Origin: Thermomicrobiales bacterium
GTDB lineage: Bacteria; Chloroflexota; Chloroflexia; Thermomicrobiales; UBA6265
Reading direction: 5' to 3'
Length of the DNA: 8,435 nt
NCBI GenBank assembly: GCA_025928535.1
Contig: JAICJJ010000093.1
Location: 1-8,435, forward strand
Shown: piece after piece, positions 1-6,920 of the stretch
Layout of the letters: every line of letters starts with the position of its first letter
How positions within the stretch are numbered: the stretch's first letter is position 1
Notes under the pieces: model-generated
The model's input: only the letters and a program-made list of their open reading frames with translations
Told to the model about the DNA's origin: nothing
Databases searched by the model: none
Program-made: the position numbers and the translations under genes

Positions 1-1
1 G

Positions 2-409
2 CAGGCGCGCGATTGGCTCTACGTCGACGACCATGCCGCGGCGATCGATCGCGTGCTGCGCGCCGGTCGGGCCGGGGAGGCGTACAACGTCGGGGCGGGC
101 CACGAGCGGCCGAACATCGCGGTGGCGCGGGCCATTCTGGACCATCTCGGCAAGCCGGCATCGCTCCTCAGGCATGTTCCGGACCGACCGGGGCACGACC
201 GGCGCTACGCGCTCGATCCGACGAAGCTCGAACGCGAACTCGGCTGGCGGCCGGAGCGCGATTTCGCGCGAACGCTGGCGGACACGATCGAGTGGTATGT
301 CGCCCATCCGGAATGGTGGGAGCCGATCCGGCTGCAGGACGATCGCTTTCGCGACTACTACGACCGGCAATACGCTTGGCGGTTCGCGGCGGCCGGGGCG
401 ACGGCGTGA
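2..409 (+). CDS. rmlB: dTDP-glucose 4,6-dehydratase, C-terminal part (5' end outside window)
   Basis: About 135 C-terminal residues are visible, in frame from base 2 to the TGA at 407-409; the start and the NAD-binding N-terminal half lie upstream of the window. The fragment has the conserved tail of the extended-SDR nucleotide-sugar dehydratases: RDWLYVDDHAAAID, then GEAYNVGAGHERPN, then DRPGHDRRYALDPTKLERELGW, then WY..HPEWW (the YNVG, DRPGHDRRYA and LGW blocks are characteristic of RmlB/RfbB rather than of GalE-type epimerases). By family, the enzyme converts dTDP-glucose to dTDP-4-keto-6-deoxyglucose in the cytoplasm, using bound NAD, on the way to dTDP-L-rhamnose. It overlaps the next gene by 4 bp and is probably translationally coupled to it; that gene encodes an epimerase-family protein of the same pathway. 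The assignment is strong despite truncation; the dTDP versus another nucleotide specificity is inferred from these blocks. Confidence 0.88.
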   Translation, partial: QARDWLYVDDHAAAIDRVLRAGRAGEAYNVGAGHERPNIAVARAILDHLGKPASLLRHVPDRPGHDRRYALDPTKLERELGWRPERDFARTLADTIEWYVAHPEWWEPIRLQDDRFRDYYDRQYAWRFAAAGATA

Positions 410-1005
410 CGACGCTGAAACGAATGGCGGCGCTGGCGGACGAGCGGGCGGCCATCGAGCAGTTGCTCATCCGCGACGCTGCAGCCGCGGCTCCCATTGC
501 CGGCGTGACGTTGCGGCCGCTGCAAATCAATCGCGATCCGCGCGGGACGTTGACCGAGTTGCTGCGGAGCGACTGGCCGGTGGTGTTCGGAGCGGAGATG
601 CCGTTCGCTCAGGCATATGCCAGCGTGACCCAGCCGGGCGTGGCGCGTGACGACGGCCGCTGGCACGTCCATCGGCTTCAGACCGACCGGTTCGTCTGTC
701 TCGCCGGTCGGATTGTCGTTCCGATCGCCGACGGGCGACCCGATTCGCCGACCCGCGGCCGGCTGCTGCTTGTTGAATTGGGCGCGGGCGACGATGCGCC
801 CGCGCCGCTGATGGTGACGGTCCTGCCCGGCGCGTTGCACGGCCTGATCGCGACGAGCGCCACGCCGGCGATGCTCCTCAACTTTCCGACCCGGCTCTAC
901 GACGCTTCAGACGAAGGTCGAATCGCGTTCGACGAAGCCGCCATCGAGGTGGCGCCCGGTCTGTCGTTCAGTTACGACCTGCTGCGGGCGTATTACGGCG
1001 TGTAA
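406..1005 (+). CDS. dTDP-4-dehydrorhamnose 3,5-epimerase family (RmlC-like cupin)
   Basis: A 199-residue protein if it starts at the GTG at 406, which overlaps the preceding stop as GTGA; an ATG at 424 (193 aa) is the alternative. Neither has a clear Shine-Dalgarno, so coupling to the upstream gene favours 406. The open frame continues upstream of 406, but that part lies inside rmlB and is a shadow. RmlC-like features are RGTLTEL near residues 46-52, WHVHRLQTDRF (His87 and His89) where RmlC has its catalytic RGLHYQ region, LPGALHGL like the FAHGF block, and NFPTRLYD...EGRIAFDEAAI, whose Asp176 sits where the WND aspartate of RmlC lies. The family epimerises C3 and C5 of dTDP-4-keto-6-deoxyglucose. 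The sequence departs from classical RmlC around the catalytic histidine, so a related cupin activity such as a sugar ketoisomerase is possible; the neighbour supports RmlC-type work. Confidence 0.72.
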   Translation: MTTLKRMAALADERAAIEQLLIRDAAAAAPIAGVTLRPLQINRDPRGTLTELLRSDWPVVFGAEMPFAQAYASVTQPGVARDDGRWHVHRLQTDRFVCLAGRIVVPIADGRPDSPTRGRLLLVELGAGDDAPAPLMVTVLPGALHGLIATSATPAMLLNFPTRLYDASDEGRIAFDEAAIEVAPGLSFSYDLLRAYYGV

Positions 1006-1007
1006 GG

Positions 1008-1099
1008 CCCTCACCCCCGGCCCCTCGCCCATCGCAATGGGCGAGGGGGGACGATTCCCCCTCGCCTGCCGCAGCGGGAGAGGGGGCAGGGGGTGAGGG
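1008..1099 (+). repeat. Nested palindromic GC-rich intergenic repeat (REP-like)
   Basis: The element is bounded by perfect 11-bp inverted arms, CCCTCACCCCC (1008-1018) and GGGGGTGAGGG (1089-1099). Inside is a perfect 12-bp stem with a 4-nt loop: CCCCTCGCCCAT at 1021-1032 pairs with 1037-1048 around CGCA. A second, imperfect hairpin is closed by CCCCCTC (1057-1063) and GAGGGGG (1080-1086). It lies 2 nt after the stop of the epimerase gene, so it may also end or stabilise that transcript. Similar CCCTCACCCC...GGGGTGAGGG elements are, from general knowledge, dispersed in several GC-rich bacterial genomes; no second copy is visible here. Confidence 0.75.
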
Positions 1100-1109
1100 A
1101 ACGCTCGTG

Positions 1110-1138
1110 CAGACAACCCCAAGGTCGGGCGATATACT
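1110..1138 (+). promoter_or_regulatory. Putative sigma70-type promoter for coxSLM
   Basis: The hexamer CAGACA at 1110-1115 (4 of 6 matches to TTGACA) is followed after exactly 17 nt by TATACT at 1133-1138 (5 of 6 matches to TATAAT). It lies just after the palindromic repeat and points toward coxS; the transcript would start near 1145 and carry a leader of about 200 nt. AT-rich hexamers are rare in this GC-rich stretch, which adds some weight. No operator or activator site could be identified. Confidence 0.45.
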
Positions 1139-1144
1139 GCCGCG

Positions 1145-1347
1145 CATACGATTTGCCTCGCCCACGAGCCGGTTGGGTGATTGTGAGAGCAGCCCGCGGC
1201 GCCTCGCCCCGTCTGCGTGGCCACTCTCGGCAGGCAGGCGTGCAAGCGCGCGTTCGAGCGGGTTCGTTCCCGACGACGCGCGAGCGGCAGATGGCGGGCG
1301 CGCCATGGCGCTGGGGCCGTGGCGAACGAACGAGCGGAGAGGTGCAG
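1145..1347 (+). other. Presumed 5' leader of coxSLM with hairpins
   Basis: This stretch between the candidate promoter and coxS has no convincing gene: the coxS frame is open upstream, but that translation is Arg-rich, unlike the family, and lacks a start with a good ribosome site. Two hairpins are visible. CGCGCGT (1247-1253) pairs with ACGCGCG (1276-1282) and encloses CGGG/CCCG (1259-1262 and 1269-1272). ATGGCG (1291-1296) pairs with CGCCAT (1301-1306) around GGCG. A clear Shine-Dalgarno, GGAGAGG at 1336-1342, precedes the ATG at 1348. No known riboswitch class could be recognised by eye. Confidence 0.35.
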
Positions 1348-1914
<567 letters not shown>

Positions 1915-1931
1915 CGGCCCGATGCGACCCC

Positions 1932-1957
1932 GGCGACGGTCCGATAGCGCCGTCGCC
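1932..1957 (+). other. Intercistronic hairpin between coxS and coxL
   Basis: GGCGACGG (1932-1939) pairs perfectly with CCGTCGCC (1950-1957) around a 10-nt loop, in the 105-nt gap between coxS and coxL. No U-tract follows, so it does not look like a terminator. A role in mRNA processing or in tuning subunit ratio is possible. The Shine-Dalgarno of coxL, GGGAGGA at 2008-2014, lies well clear of the stem. Confidence 0.4.
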
Positions 1958-2019
1958 AGCGACGACGAGGTTGACCCGGGTGGACGACGCCGTTCCCCGG
2001 CCCGCGCGGGAGGACCGAA

Positions 2020-4410
2020 ATGACAGCGACGGTCGATGCCCCCGAACGGCTCGTCGGCAAGGCGATCAAGCGGCGGGAAGACCCGCGGCTGATCACCGGC
2101 GCCGGCAGTTTCCTCGACGATGTCCGGTTGCCCGGCATGGCGCACGCGGCCGTATTGCGTTCGCCCTACGCGCACGCGCGCATCCGCGGCATCGATGTCA
2201 GCCGCGCGCTGGCGATGCCCGGCGTTCTCGGCGTGTTTACGGGCGAAGACGTCAAGGACGACATCAACCCGCTGCCCTGCGCCTGGCAAGCCGGCAAGGT
2301 CCAGAACAACGTCAACACGCCGCGCGTGCTGGCGCTGGAAAAGGTGATGCAGGTCGGCGACCCGGTCGCGGTCGTCGTCGCCGAAAGCCGCTATCAGGCG
2401 GAAGACGCGCTCGACGCGATCGAAGTCGATTACGAAGAATTGCCGGTCGTCGTCGATGCCAAAAAGGCGACCGAGCCGGGCGCGCCGCAACTGCACGACA
2501 ACGCCCCGAACAACGTCGTCATGGAATGGTCGTGCGGCAAGGACGCGGCCACGGTCGATCAGGCATTGGCCGACGCCGACGTGCGGGTGAGCCAGCACAT
2601 CGTCAACCAGCGGCTGATCGCGAGCGCGATGGAGCCGCGCGGCTCCATCGGCCGGTACGATCCCGGCACCGGCGAGTACACGCTCTGGGCGACCTCGCAG
2701 GCGCCGCATGTTCACCGGTTGCTGCTCGGCGCCTTTATTCTTGGGGTGCCGGAGCAGACGATCCGGGTGATCGCGCCGAATGTCGGCGGCGGCTTCGGCT
2801 CGAAGATCTTCATGTATTTCGACATGCCGCTCGTGCTGTGGCTGTCGAAGAAGTTGGGCCGGCCGGTCAAGTTTTTCGAAGATCGGACGGAAAACTATCT
2901 GCACACCGCGCAGGGTCGCGACCACATCACCGATGTCGAAGTCGGCGCGACCAAGGACGGAAAGATCACCGCGCTCAAGGTGAAAACCTGGGCCAACCTC
3001 GGCGGCTATCTTTCGACCGTCGCGCCGGGCATTCCGACGACCCTCTACGGCCGGATGGTCGCCGGCTGCTACAAGATTCCGAACATTCACGTCGATGTCA
3101 CTGGCGTCTACACCAACACGGCGATGGTCGACGCCTACCGCGGCGCCGGCCGGCCGGAAGCGGCGTATCTGATCGAGCGCGTCTGCGATCTGGTCGCCGG
3201 AGCGACGGGACTCGATCCAGCCGAAATCCGCCGCCGCAATTTCATCCAGCCGGGCGATTTTCCGTACGACACCGGCATCGGCATGTTGCCGTACGACAGC
3301 GGCGACTACGAGCGGGCGCTCAACCACGCGCTCGATCTCGTCGGCTACCAGGACCTGCGGGCCGAGCAGGACAAGCGTCGGCAGAATGGTTCCGACAAGT
3401 TGCTCGGCGTCGGCATGTCGTCCTACGTCGAGGTCTGCGGCATCGCGCCGTCGAAGTGGATCGGGTTGCCGGGCGAAGGCTGGGGCGCGGGCCTCTGGGA
3501 AAGCGCCAACGTCCGGGTCCATCTGACCGGCAAGGTGGTGGTGACGACCGGTTCGCTGCCGCACGGACAGGGGCACGAAACGACGTTCGCCCAACTGACC
3601 GCCGACCAACTCGGCGTGCCGTACGACGACATCGAGGTCAAGCACTCCGACACGCTCGGCACGCCGTTCGGCTTCGGCAGTTACGGCAGCCGTTCGCTCG
3701 CGGTCGGCGGCACGGCGATCTACAAGAGCGTGGAAAAGGTCAAGGAAAAGGCGAAACTCCTCGCCGCGCACATGCTGGAAGCGGCCCCGGAAGACATCGT
3801 CTACGAAAACGGCAAGGCCTTCGTCAAAGGTTCGCCCGAGCAAGGCAAGACGATCCAGGATCTGGCGCTGGCGGCGCACGTCGGCTACGACCTGCCGGAA
3901 GGGATGGAGCCGACCCTGGAAGCGACGACGTTCTACGATCCGCCGAATTGCACCTTCCCGTTCGGAACCCATGTCTGCGTGGTCGAAGTCGACCGCAACA
4001 CCGGCGAGGTCGATGTGCTTCGTTACCTGGCGGTCGACGATGTCGGCAATGTCATCAATCCGATGATCGTCGATGGCCAGTTGCATGGCGGGATCGCCCA
4101 GGGGCTGGCGCAGGCGCTCTACGAGGGCGCGGTCTACAACGACATCGGCGAACTCGTCACCGGCACGATGAACGAATACGCCATTCCGAAAGCCGACATG
4201 GTGCCGAACTACGAACTCGACCGCACCGTGACGCCGACGCCCGTCAACCCGATGGGGGCGAAAGGCGCGGGCGAAGCGGGCACGATCGCGGCGACGCCAG
4301 CGGTCGTCAACGCGGTCGTCGACGCGGTGACCCATCTCGGAATTCGGCATCTCGACATGCCGCTGACGCCGGAGCGGGTCTGGCGGTCGCTGCAAGGGGC
4401 TTCGGCCTGA
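2020..4410 (+). CDS. coxL: Molybdenum hydroxylase large subunit, form II CoxL (xanthine dehydrogenase family)
   Basis: This 796-residue protein carries the molybdopterin-cytosine-dinucleotide active site, close to the usual CoxL length of about 800. It opens with the family's VGKAIKRREDPRLITGAGSF block. Cofactor and active-site segments follow in order: GGGFGSK (256-262), DAYRGAGRPEAAY (AYRGAGR at 372-378), HGQGHET (515-521), GSYGSRS (553-559), and GAKGAGEAG with the likely catalytic base Glu752. AYRGAGR is the signature of form II enzymes. True CO dehydrogenases (form I) have AYxCSFR there, whose Cys binds copper; here that position is Gly375. The enzyme should therefore hydroxylate some other substrate (an aldehyde, N-heterocycle or similar), and which one cannot be read from the sequence. 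The ATG follows GGGAGGA by 5 nt. By family it pairs with CoxS and CoxM as a dimer of LMS trimers. Confidence 0.93.
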   Translation: MTATVDAPERLVGKAIKRREDPRLITGAGSFLDDVRLPGMAHAAVLRSPYAHARIRGIDVSRALAMPGVLGVFTGEDVKDDINPLPCAWQAGKVQNNVNTPRVLALEKVMQVGDPVAVVVAESRYQAEDALDAIEVDYEELPVVVDAKKATEPGAPQLHDNAPNNVVMEWSCGKDAATVDQALADADVRVSQHIVNQRLIASAMEPRGSIGRYDPGTGEYTLWATSQAPHVHRLLLGAFILGVPEQTIRVIAPNVGGGFGSKIFMYFDMPLVLWLSKKLGRPVKFFEDRTENYLHTAQGRDHITDVEVGATKDGKITALKVKTWANLGGYLSTVAPGIPTTLYGRMVAGCYKIPNIHVDVTGVYTNTAMVDAYRGAGRPEAAYLIERVCDLVAGATGLDPAEIRRRNFIQPGDFPYDTGIGMLPYDSGDYERALNHALDLVGYQDLRAEQDKRRQNGSDKLLGVGMSSYVEVCGIAPSKWIGLPGEGWGAGLWESANVRVHLTGKVVVTTGSLPHGQGHETTFAQLTADQLGVPYDDIEVKHSDTLGTPFGFGSYGSRSLAVGGTAIYKSVEKVKEKAKLLAAHMLEAAPEDIVYENGKAFVKGSPEQGKTIQDLALAAHVGYDLPEGMEPTLEATTFYDPPNCTFPFGTHVCVVEVDRNTGEVDVLRYLAVDDVGNVINPMIVDGQLHGGIAQGLAQALYEGAVYNDIGELVTGTMNEYAIPKADMVPNYELDRTVTPTPVNPMGAKGAGEAGTIAATPAVVNAVVDAVTHLGIRHLDMPLTPERVWRSLQGASA

Positions 4411-4429
4411 CGGAACCATGACCGATTTG

Positions 4430-4451
4430 CCCCGGCGATCCAGCGTCGGGG
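4430..4451 (+). other. Intercistronic hairpin between coxL and coxM
   Basis: CCCCGGCG (4430-4437) pairs with CGTCGGGG (4444-4451) around a 6-nt loop; as RNA this is an 8-bp stem with one G-U pair. It lies in the 79-nt gap between coxL and the chosen coxM start, upstream of the coxM Shine-Dalgarno. The placement matches that of the hairpin in the coxS-coxL gap. Confidence 0.35.
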
Positions 4452-4475
4452 CTGGCGAACCACGAACGAGGCGTG

Positions 4476-4481
4476 AAGGAG
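4476..4481 (+). promoter_or_regulatory. Ribosome binding site that fixes the coxM start
   Basis: AAGGAG lies 8 nt before the GTG at 4490. The longer in-frame alternative, the ATG at 4418, has no comparable site and would add 24 residues (MTDLPRRSSVGAG...) that are unlike the family; the conserved protein begins directly with FPTQFDYHRP. Confidence 0.75.
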
Positions 4482-4489
4482 AGGCATCG

Positions 4490-5350
4490 GTGTTTCCGAC
4501 TCAATTCGACTACCATCGTCCCGGTTCGGTGCAGGAAGCGATTTCGCTGCTTCAGGCGAATCCCGACGCCAAGATTCTGGCGGGCGGCCATTCGCTGCTG
4601 CCGGCGATGAAGTTGCGGCTGGCGTCGCCGGCGGCGCTCGTCGATCTCGGCGGGATCGACGGGCTGCGGAGCATTTCGACCAACGGCGGGGTGACCATCG
4701 GCGCGATGACCACCTACGCCCAGTTGCGCGATTCGAACGAGTTGGCGTCTCGGCTGCCGATCGTGTCGGAGACGGCGAACAACGTCGGCGATCCCCAGGT
4801 GCAAAACAAGGGCACGCTTGGCGGTGCGCTGGCGCACGCCGATCCGGCGGCCGATTTCACGGCGGTGATGCTGGCGCTCGGGGCGTCGGTGAAAGCGGTC
4901 GGGCCGAACGGCGAGCGGACGATCGCCGCCGACGATCTGTTCGTCGATCTGCTGACGACCGCGCTGGCGGCGGACGAGGTGCTGACCGAGGTCAGCGTGC
5001 CGGCCGGGCAAGGGAAGGTCGGGATGGCGTACGAGAAATTCCGCCATCCGGCGTCGGGCTATGCCGTCGTCGGCGTCGCGGTGGTCGTGCCGGTCGATGG
5101 GCAGGGAAACGCCGCATCGCCGCGCATCGCCGTCACCGGCGCGACGTCGAAAGCGACCCGCGCCACGGCGGCCGAGCAGGGGTTGAACGGCAAGCCGCTG
5201 ACGGATCAGAACATCGCGGCCGCGGCCGCGGCGGCGGCGAACGGCCTCGATCTCAACGGCGACCATTTCGCGTCGGCCGAGTTCCGCGGCCACTTGATCG
5301 AGGTGTTCACGAAGCGGGCGCTGGAGCGGGCGGCGGCGCAGGTCAAGTAA
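4490..5350 (+). CDS. coxM: Molybdenum hydroxylase FAD-binding medium subunit (CoxM)
   Basis: The GTG start at 4490 gives 286 residues, very near the roughly 288 usual for CoxM. The protein binds FAD and hands electrons from the CoxS iron-sulfur clusters to the acceptor, probably a quinone. The start FPTQFDYHRPGSVQEAI is typical of the family. The two FAD loops are AGGHSLLP (31-38) and TLGG (109-112, within VQNKGTLGGALAHADPAADF). The block TIGAMTTYAQL lies between them, and YEKFRHPASGYAVVGVA belongs to the C-terminal part of the PCMH-type FAD fold. It closes the S-L-M operon; no maturation gene (such as coxD, E, F or G) follows before the terminator. The family could equally be called the FAD subunit of a xanthine dehydrogenase-like enzyme, since substrate choice rests with the large subunit. 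Confidence 0.92.
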   Translation: MFPTQFDYHRPGSVQEAISLLQANPDAKILAGGHSLLPAMKLRLASPAALVDLGGIDGLRSISTNGGVTIGAMTTYAQLRDSNELASRLPIVSETANNVGDPQVQNKGTLGGALAHADPAADFTAVMLALGASVKAVGPNGERTIAADDLFVDLLTTALAADEVLTEVSVPAGQGKVGMAYEKFRHPASGYAVVGVAVVVPVDGQGNAASPRIAVTGATSKATRATAAEQGLNGKPLTDQNIAAAAAAAANGLDLNGDHFASAEFRGHLIEVFTKRALERAAAQVK

Positions 5351-5374
5351 GCGCCGATCCGAAGATGGACAAGC

Positions 5375-5404
5375 GAACGGCCGCCCGAATTCGGGCGGCC
5401 GTTC
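5375..5404 (+). terminator. Perfect 30-nt palindrome, likely coxSLM terminator
   Basis: GAACGGCCGCCCGAA (5375-5389) is followed directly by its exact reverse complement (5390-5404), 24 nt after the coxM stop. The stem is long and very GC-rich at its core. The sequence after it (TTCATGTGCTTGTG) is only weakly T-rich, so termination efficiency is uncertain. Being symmetric, it could also stop transcripts arriving from the convergent aminotransferase operon. Confidence 0.65.
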
Positions 5405-5466
5405 ATGTGCTTGTGCCGGCGTTGTGAATGTGCTTTTGTGTGGGGAAGAGCGCGGATCGATATGCC

Positions 5467-5687
5467 GGCGTCGCGTTGACCACGCCCGGCGCTAAAGACG
5501 CCGGGCTGATCCAATAACCCGGCTAAAGCCGGCTCTATTTCATTGCCGAAAGCCATCCATGAGCACCAAACTGTCGGATGGTTATCGTCATTTTGGAATG
5601 CGAACGATGCGTTTATTGAGCCGGCTTTAGCCGGGTTATTGGTGCCAGCCCGGCGTCTTTAGCGCCGGGCGTGGTCAACGCGACGCC
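5467..5687. repeat. 221-bp element with 69/70-bp near-identical inverted arms (MITE- or REP-doublet-like)
   Basis: The left arm (5467-5535) and the reverse complement of the right arm (5618-5687) share 42 identical bases, differ at a short junction (AT versus GCA), then share 25 identical bases. The spacer is 82 nt (5536-5617). Each arm contains two hairpins: GCCCGGCG/CGCCGGGC around a 7-nt loop (5484-5506 and 5648-5670), and CCGGC-TAAA-GCCGG (5519-5532 in the left arm, with its complement in the right). Both loops contain TAAA. No transposase is present and no clear target-site duplication is seen. The element fills most of the gap between two convergent operons and ends 23 nt from the aminotransferase stop, so it may also terminate that transcript. 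Apart from this and the palindrome at 5375-5404, I see nothing in 5351-5710 beyond a weak short reading frame. Confidence 0.85.
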
Positions 5688-5710
5688 ACAGTATGCACAA
5701 ACGTTTTCGG

Positions 5711-6865
5711 TCATTTCACGGCCACGCCGCTCGCGACGAGTTCGCGCAGGCAGCGTTCGGTCTGCCGCAAACCTTCGGCGAAGACGGGCGGGGACTGGCC
5801 GATGCCGATCCGGAGGTAGCCCTCGTAGCCGAACGCCGAACCGGGCGCGAGCATCACGCTGTAGTCTTCGGCCAGATGGTTGGCCAGGCCGAGCGACGCC
5901 GTGTCGAGGTTGAATTTCATCAATGCCAACAAGCCGGCGCGCGGCGGCGACCAGGAGACCAGATCGGCGTTGCGGGCGAACCAGCCTTCGGCTTCGTCGA
6001 GATTGGCCGAGACGATTTCGTGCGTCCGGGCGATGATCCGATCGCGATGGCGCAAGGCGATCAGGGCCAGGGCGTCGTTCAATTTGCCCGGGCTGAGCGA
6101 GATGTAGTCCCGCATGCCCCAGCAGGTCTGGACGATGTCGGGCGTGGCGGCGATCCAGCCGATACGGAGCCCGGGCAAGCCGAACGGCTTGGAAAAGGTG
6201 CCGACGCTGATCGCACGCGGCCCGAGATCGCGCAGCGGCGGGGCGATCGGCTCGCCGCCCGGCAATTCGAGCCAGCGATACGCTTCGTCGCTGAGAATGC
6301 GGGCGTCGAGGCGTTCGGCCAATTCGTAGATGCGGCGCAGTTCGTCCGCGGTCAGGACGGCGCCGGTCGGATTGTGCGGCGTGTTGATGACGATCAACTT
6401 CGTGCGCGGAGTGACGAGCCGTTCGAGTTCGTCGAGATCGTAGCGGAAGCCGTTTTCCGGCCGCAGCCGCCAGAGCGCGACCTCGCAGCCGATGGCGCGC
6501 GGCACGCTTTGCAGTTGCTGATAGGCGGGATCGACCGCGACGACGTGATCGCCCGGCTCCAGCAGCGTGTTGAGCAGGACGAAATTCGCTTCGATCGCGC
6601 CGGTCGTGACGAGGATGTCGTCCGGCGACAGATCGCGGTACGTGCGCGCGAGTTCCGCGCGCAACGCCTCGGTGCCGCGCGCCTCGCTGTAGCCGAGCGG
6701 CGTCGCGAGGAGGTCGTTCAGCGCCTCGGCGCGCGCCGACTCGGGCAAGAGTTCGACCAGTTCGCCGGCCGTCATCGGAAAAATGCCGCTTTCGGCGATG
6801 TCGTAGCGGACATTCGTTTCGTAGGTCGTCATCCAGCGTTCGAGCTTGAACGGTTCGATCTTCAC
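5711..6865 (-). CDS. PLP-dependent aminotransferase, class I/II (fold type I)
   Basis: A 384-residue enzyme starting at GTG 6865. The fold-type I aminotransferase signature is complete: GYSEARGTEALR (substrate and cofactor entry), VTTGAIEANF, NTPHNPTG (161-168, with Asn165 as the PLP-contacting Asn), DEAYRWLE, SVGTFSKPFGLPGLRIGW with Lys226 as the Schiff-base lysine, and YLRIGIG near the C terminus with the Arg that binds the substrate carboxylate. The N terminus (PFKLERWMTTYE...DIAESGIFP) recalls, from memory, the subgroup that includes capreomycidine synthase VioD; this is weak evidence of substrate. The gene follows an ABC-transporter ATPase gene by 55 nt on the same strand, so it probably acts on the amino acid that transporter imports. 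It may be a transaminase or another PLP reaction; the exact substrate is unknown. Confidence 0.85.
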   Translation of the reverse strand: MKIEPFKLERWMTTYETNVRYDIAESGIFPMTAGELVELLPESARAEALNDLLATPLGYSEARGTEALRAELARTYRDLSPDDILVTTGAIEANFVLLNTLLEPGDHVVAVDPAYQQLQSVPRAIGCEVALWRLRPENGFRYDLDELERLVTPRTKLIVINTPHNPTGAVLTADELRRIYELAERLDARILSDEAYRWLELPGGEPIAPPLRDLGPRAISVGTFSKPFGLPGLRIGWIAATPDIVQTCWGMRDYISLSPGKLNDALALIALRHRDRIIARTHEIVSANLDEAEGWFARNADLVSWSPPRAGLLALMKFNLDTASLGLANHLAEDYSVMLAPGSAFGYEGYLRIGIGQSPPVFAEGLRQTERCLRELVASGVAVK

Positions 6866-6870
6866 GCGGG

Positions 6871-6876
6871 CTCCTT
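6871..6876 (-). promoter_or_regulatory. Ribosome binding site supporting the GTG start of the aminotransferase
   Basis: On the minus strand AAGGAG lies 5 nt upstream of the GTG at 6865, and the protein starts with KIEPFKLERW, as in relatives. The next Met codon (residue 12) would cut into this conserved segment. Confidence 0.7.
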
Positions 6877-6920
6877 CCCTCGGTTGCCTGAGACCACGCC
6901 GACCACTGCGCGGCGGACAT

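Noticed and set aside
13..405. An N-terminal extension of the epimerase frame from position 13
   Set aside because: That segment overlaps rmlB and is Arg/Gly-rich low-complexity translation; RmlC-like similarity begins only after about 406.
1170..1200. TGTGAGAGCA as a CRP/FNR-type site upstream of coxS
   Set aside because: Only one half-site is visible; there is no matching inverted half at the right spacing.
4418..4489. ATG at 4418 as the coxM start
   Set aside because: No Shine-Dalgarno, and it adds 24 non-family residues; the GTG at 4490 has AAGGAG at 8 nt and gives the normal family length.
5467..5687. CRISPR array
   Set aside because: There are two copies in inverted, not direct, orientation with a single spacer; this is not a CRISPR layout.
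5461..5696. TATGC on both sides of the inverted repeat as a target-site duplication
   Set aside because: The two copies are at different distances from the arm ends (1 nt and 4 nt), and 5 bp can match by chance.
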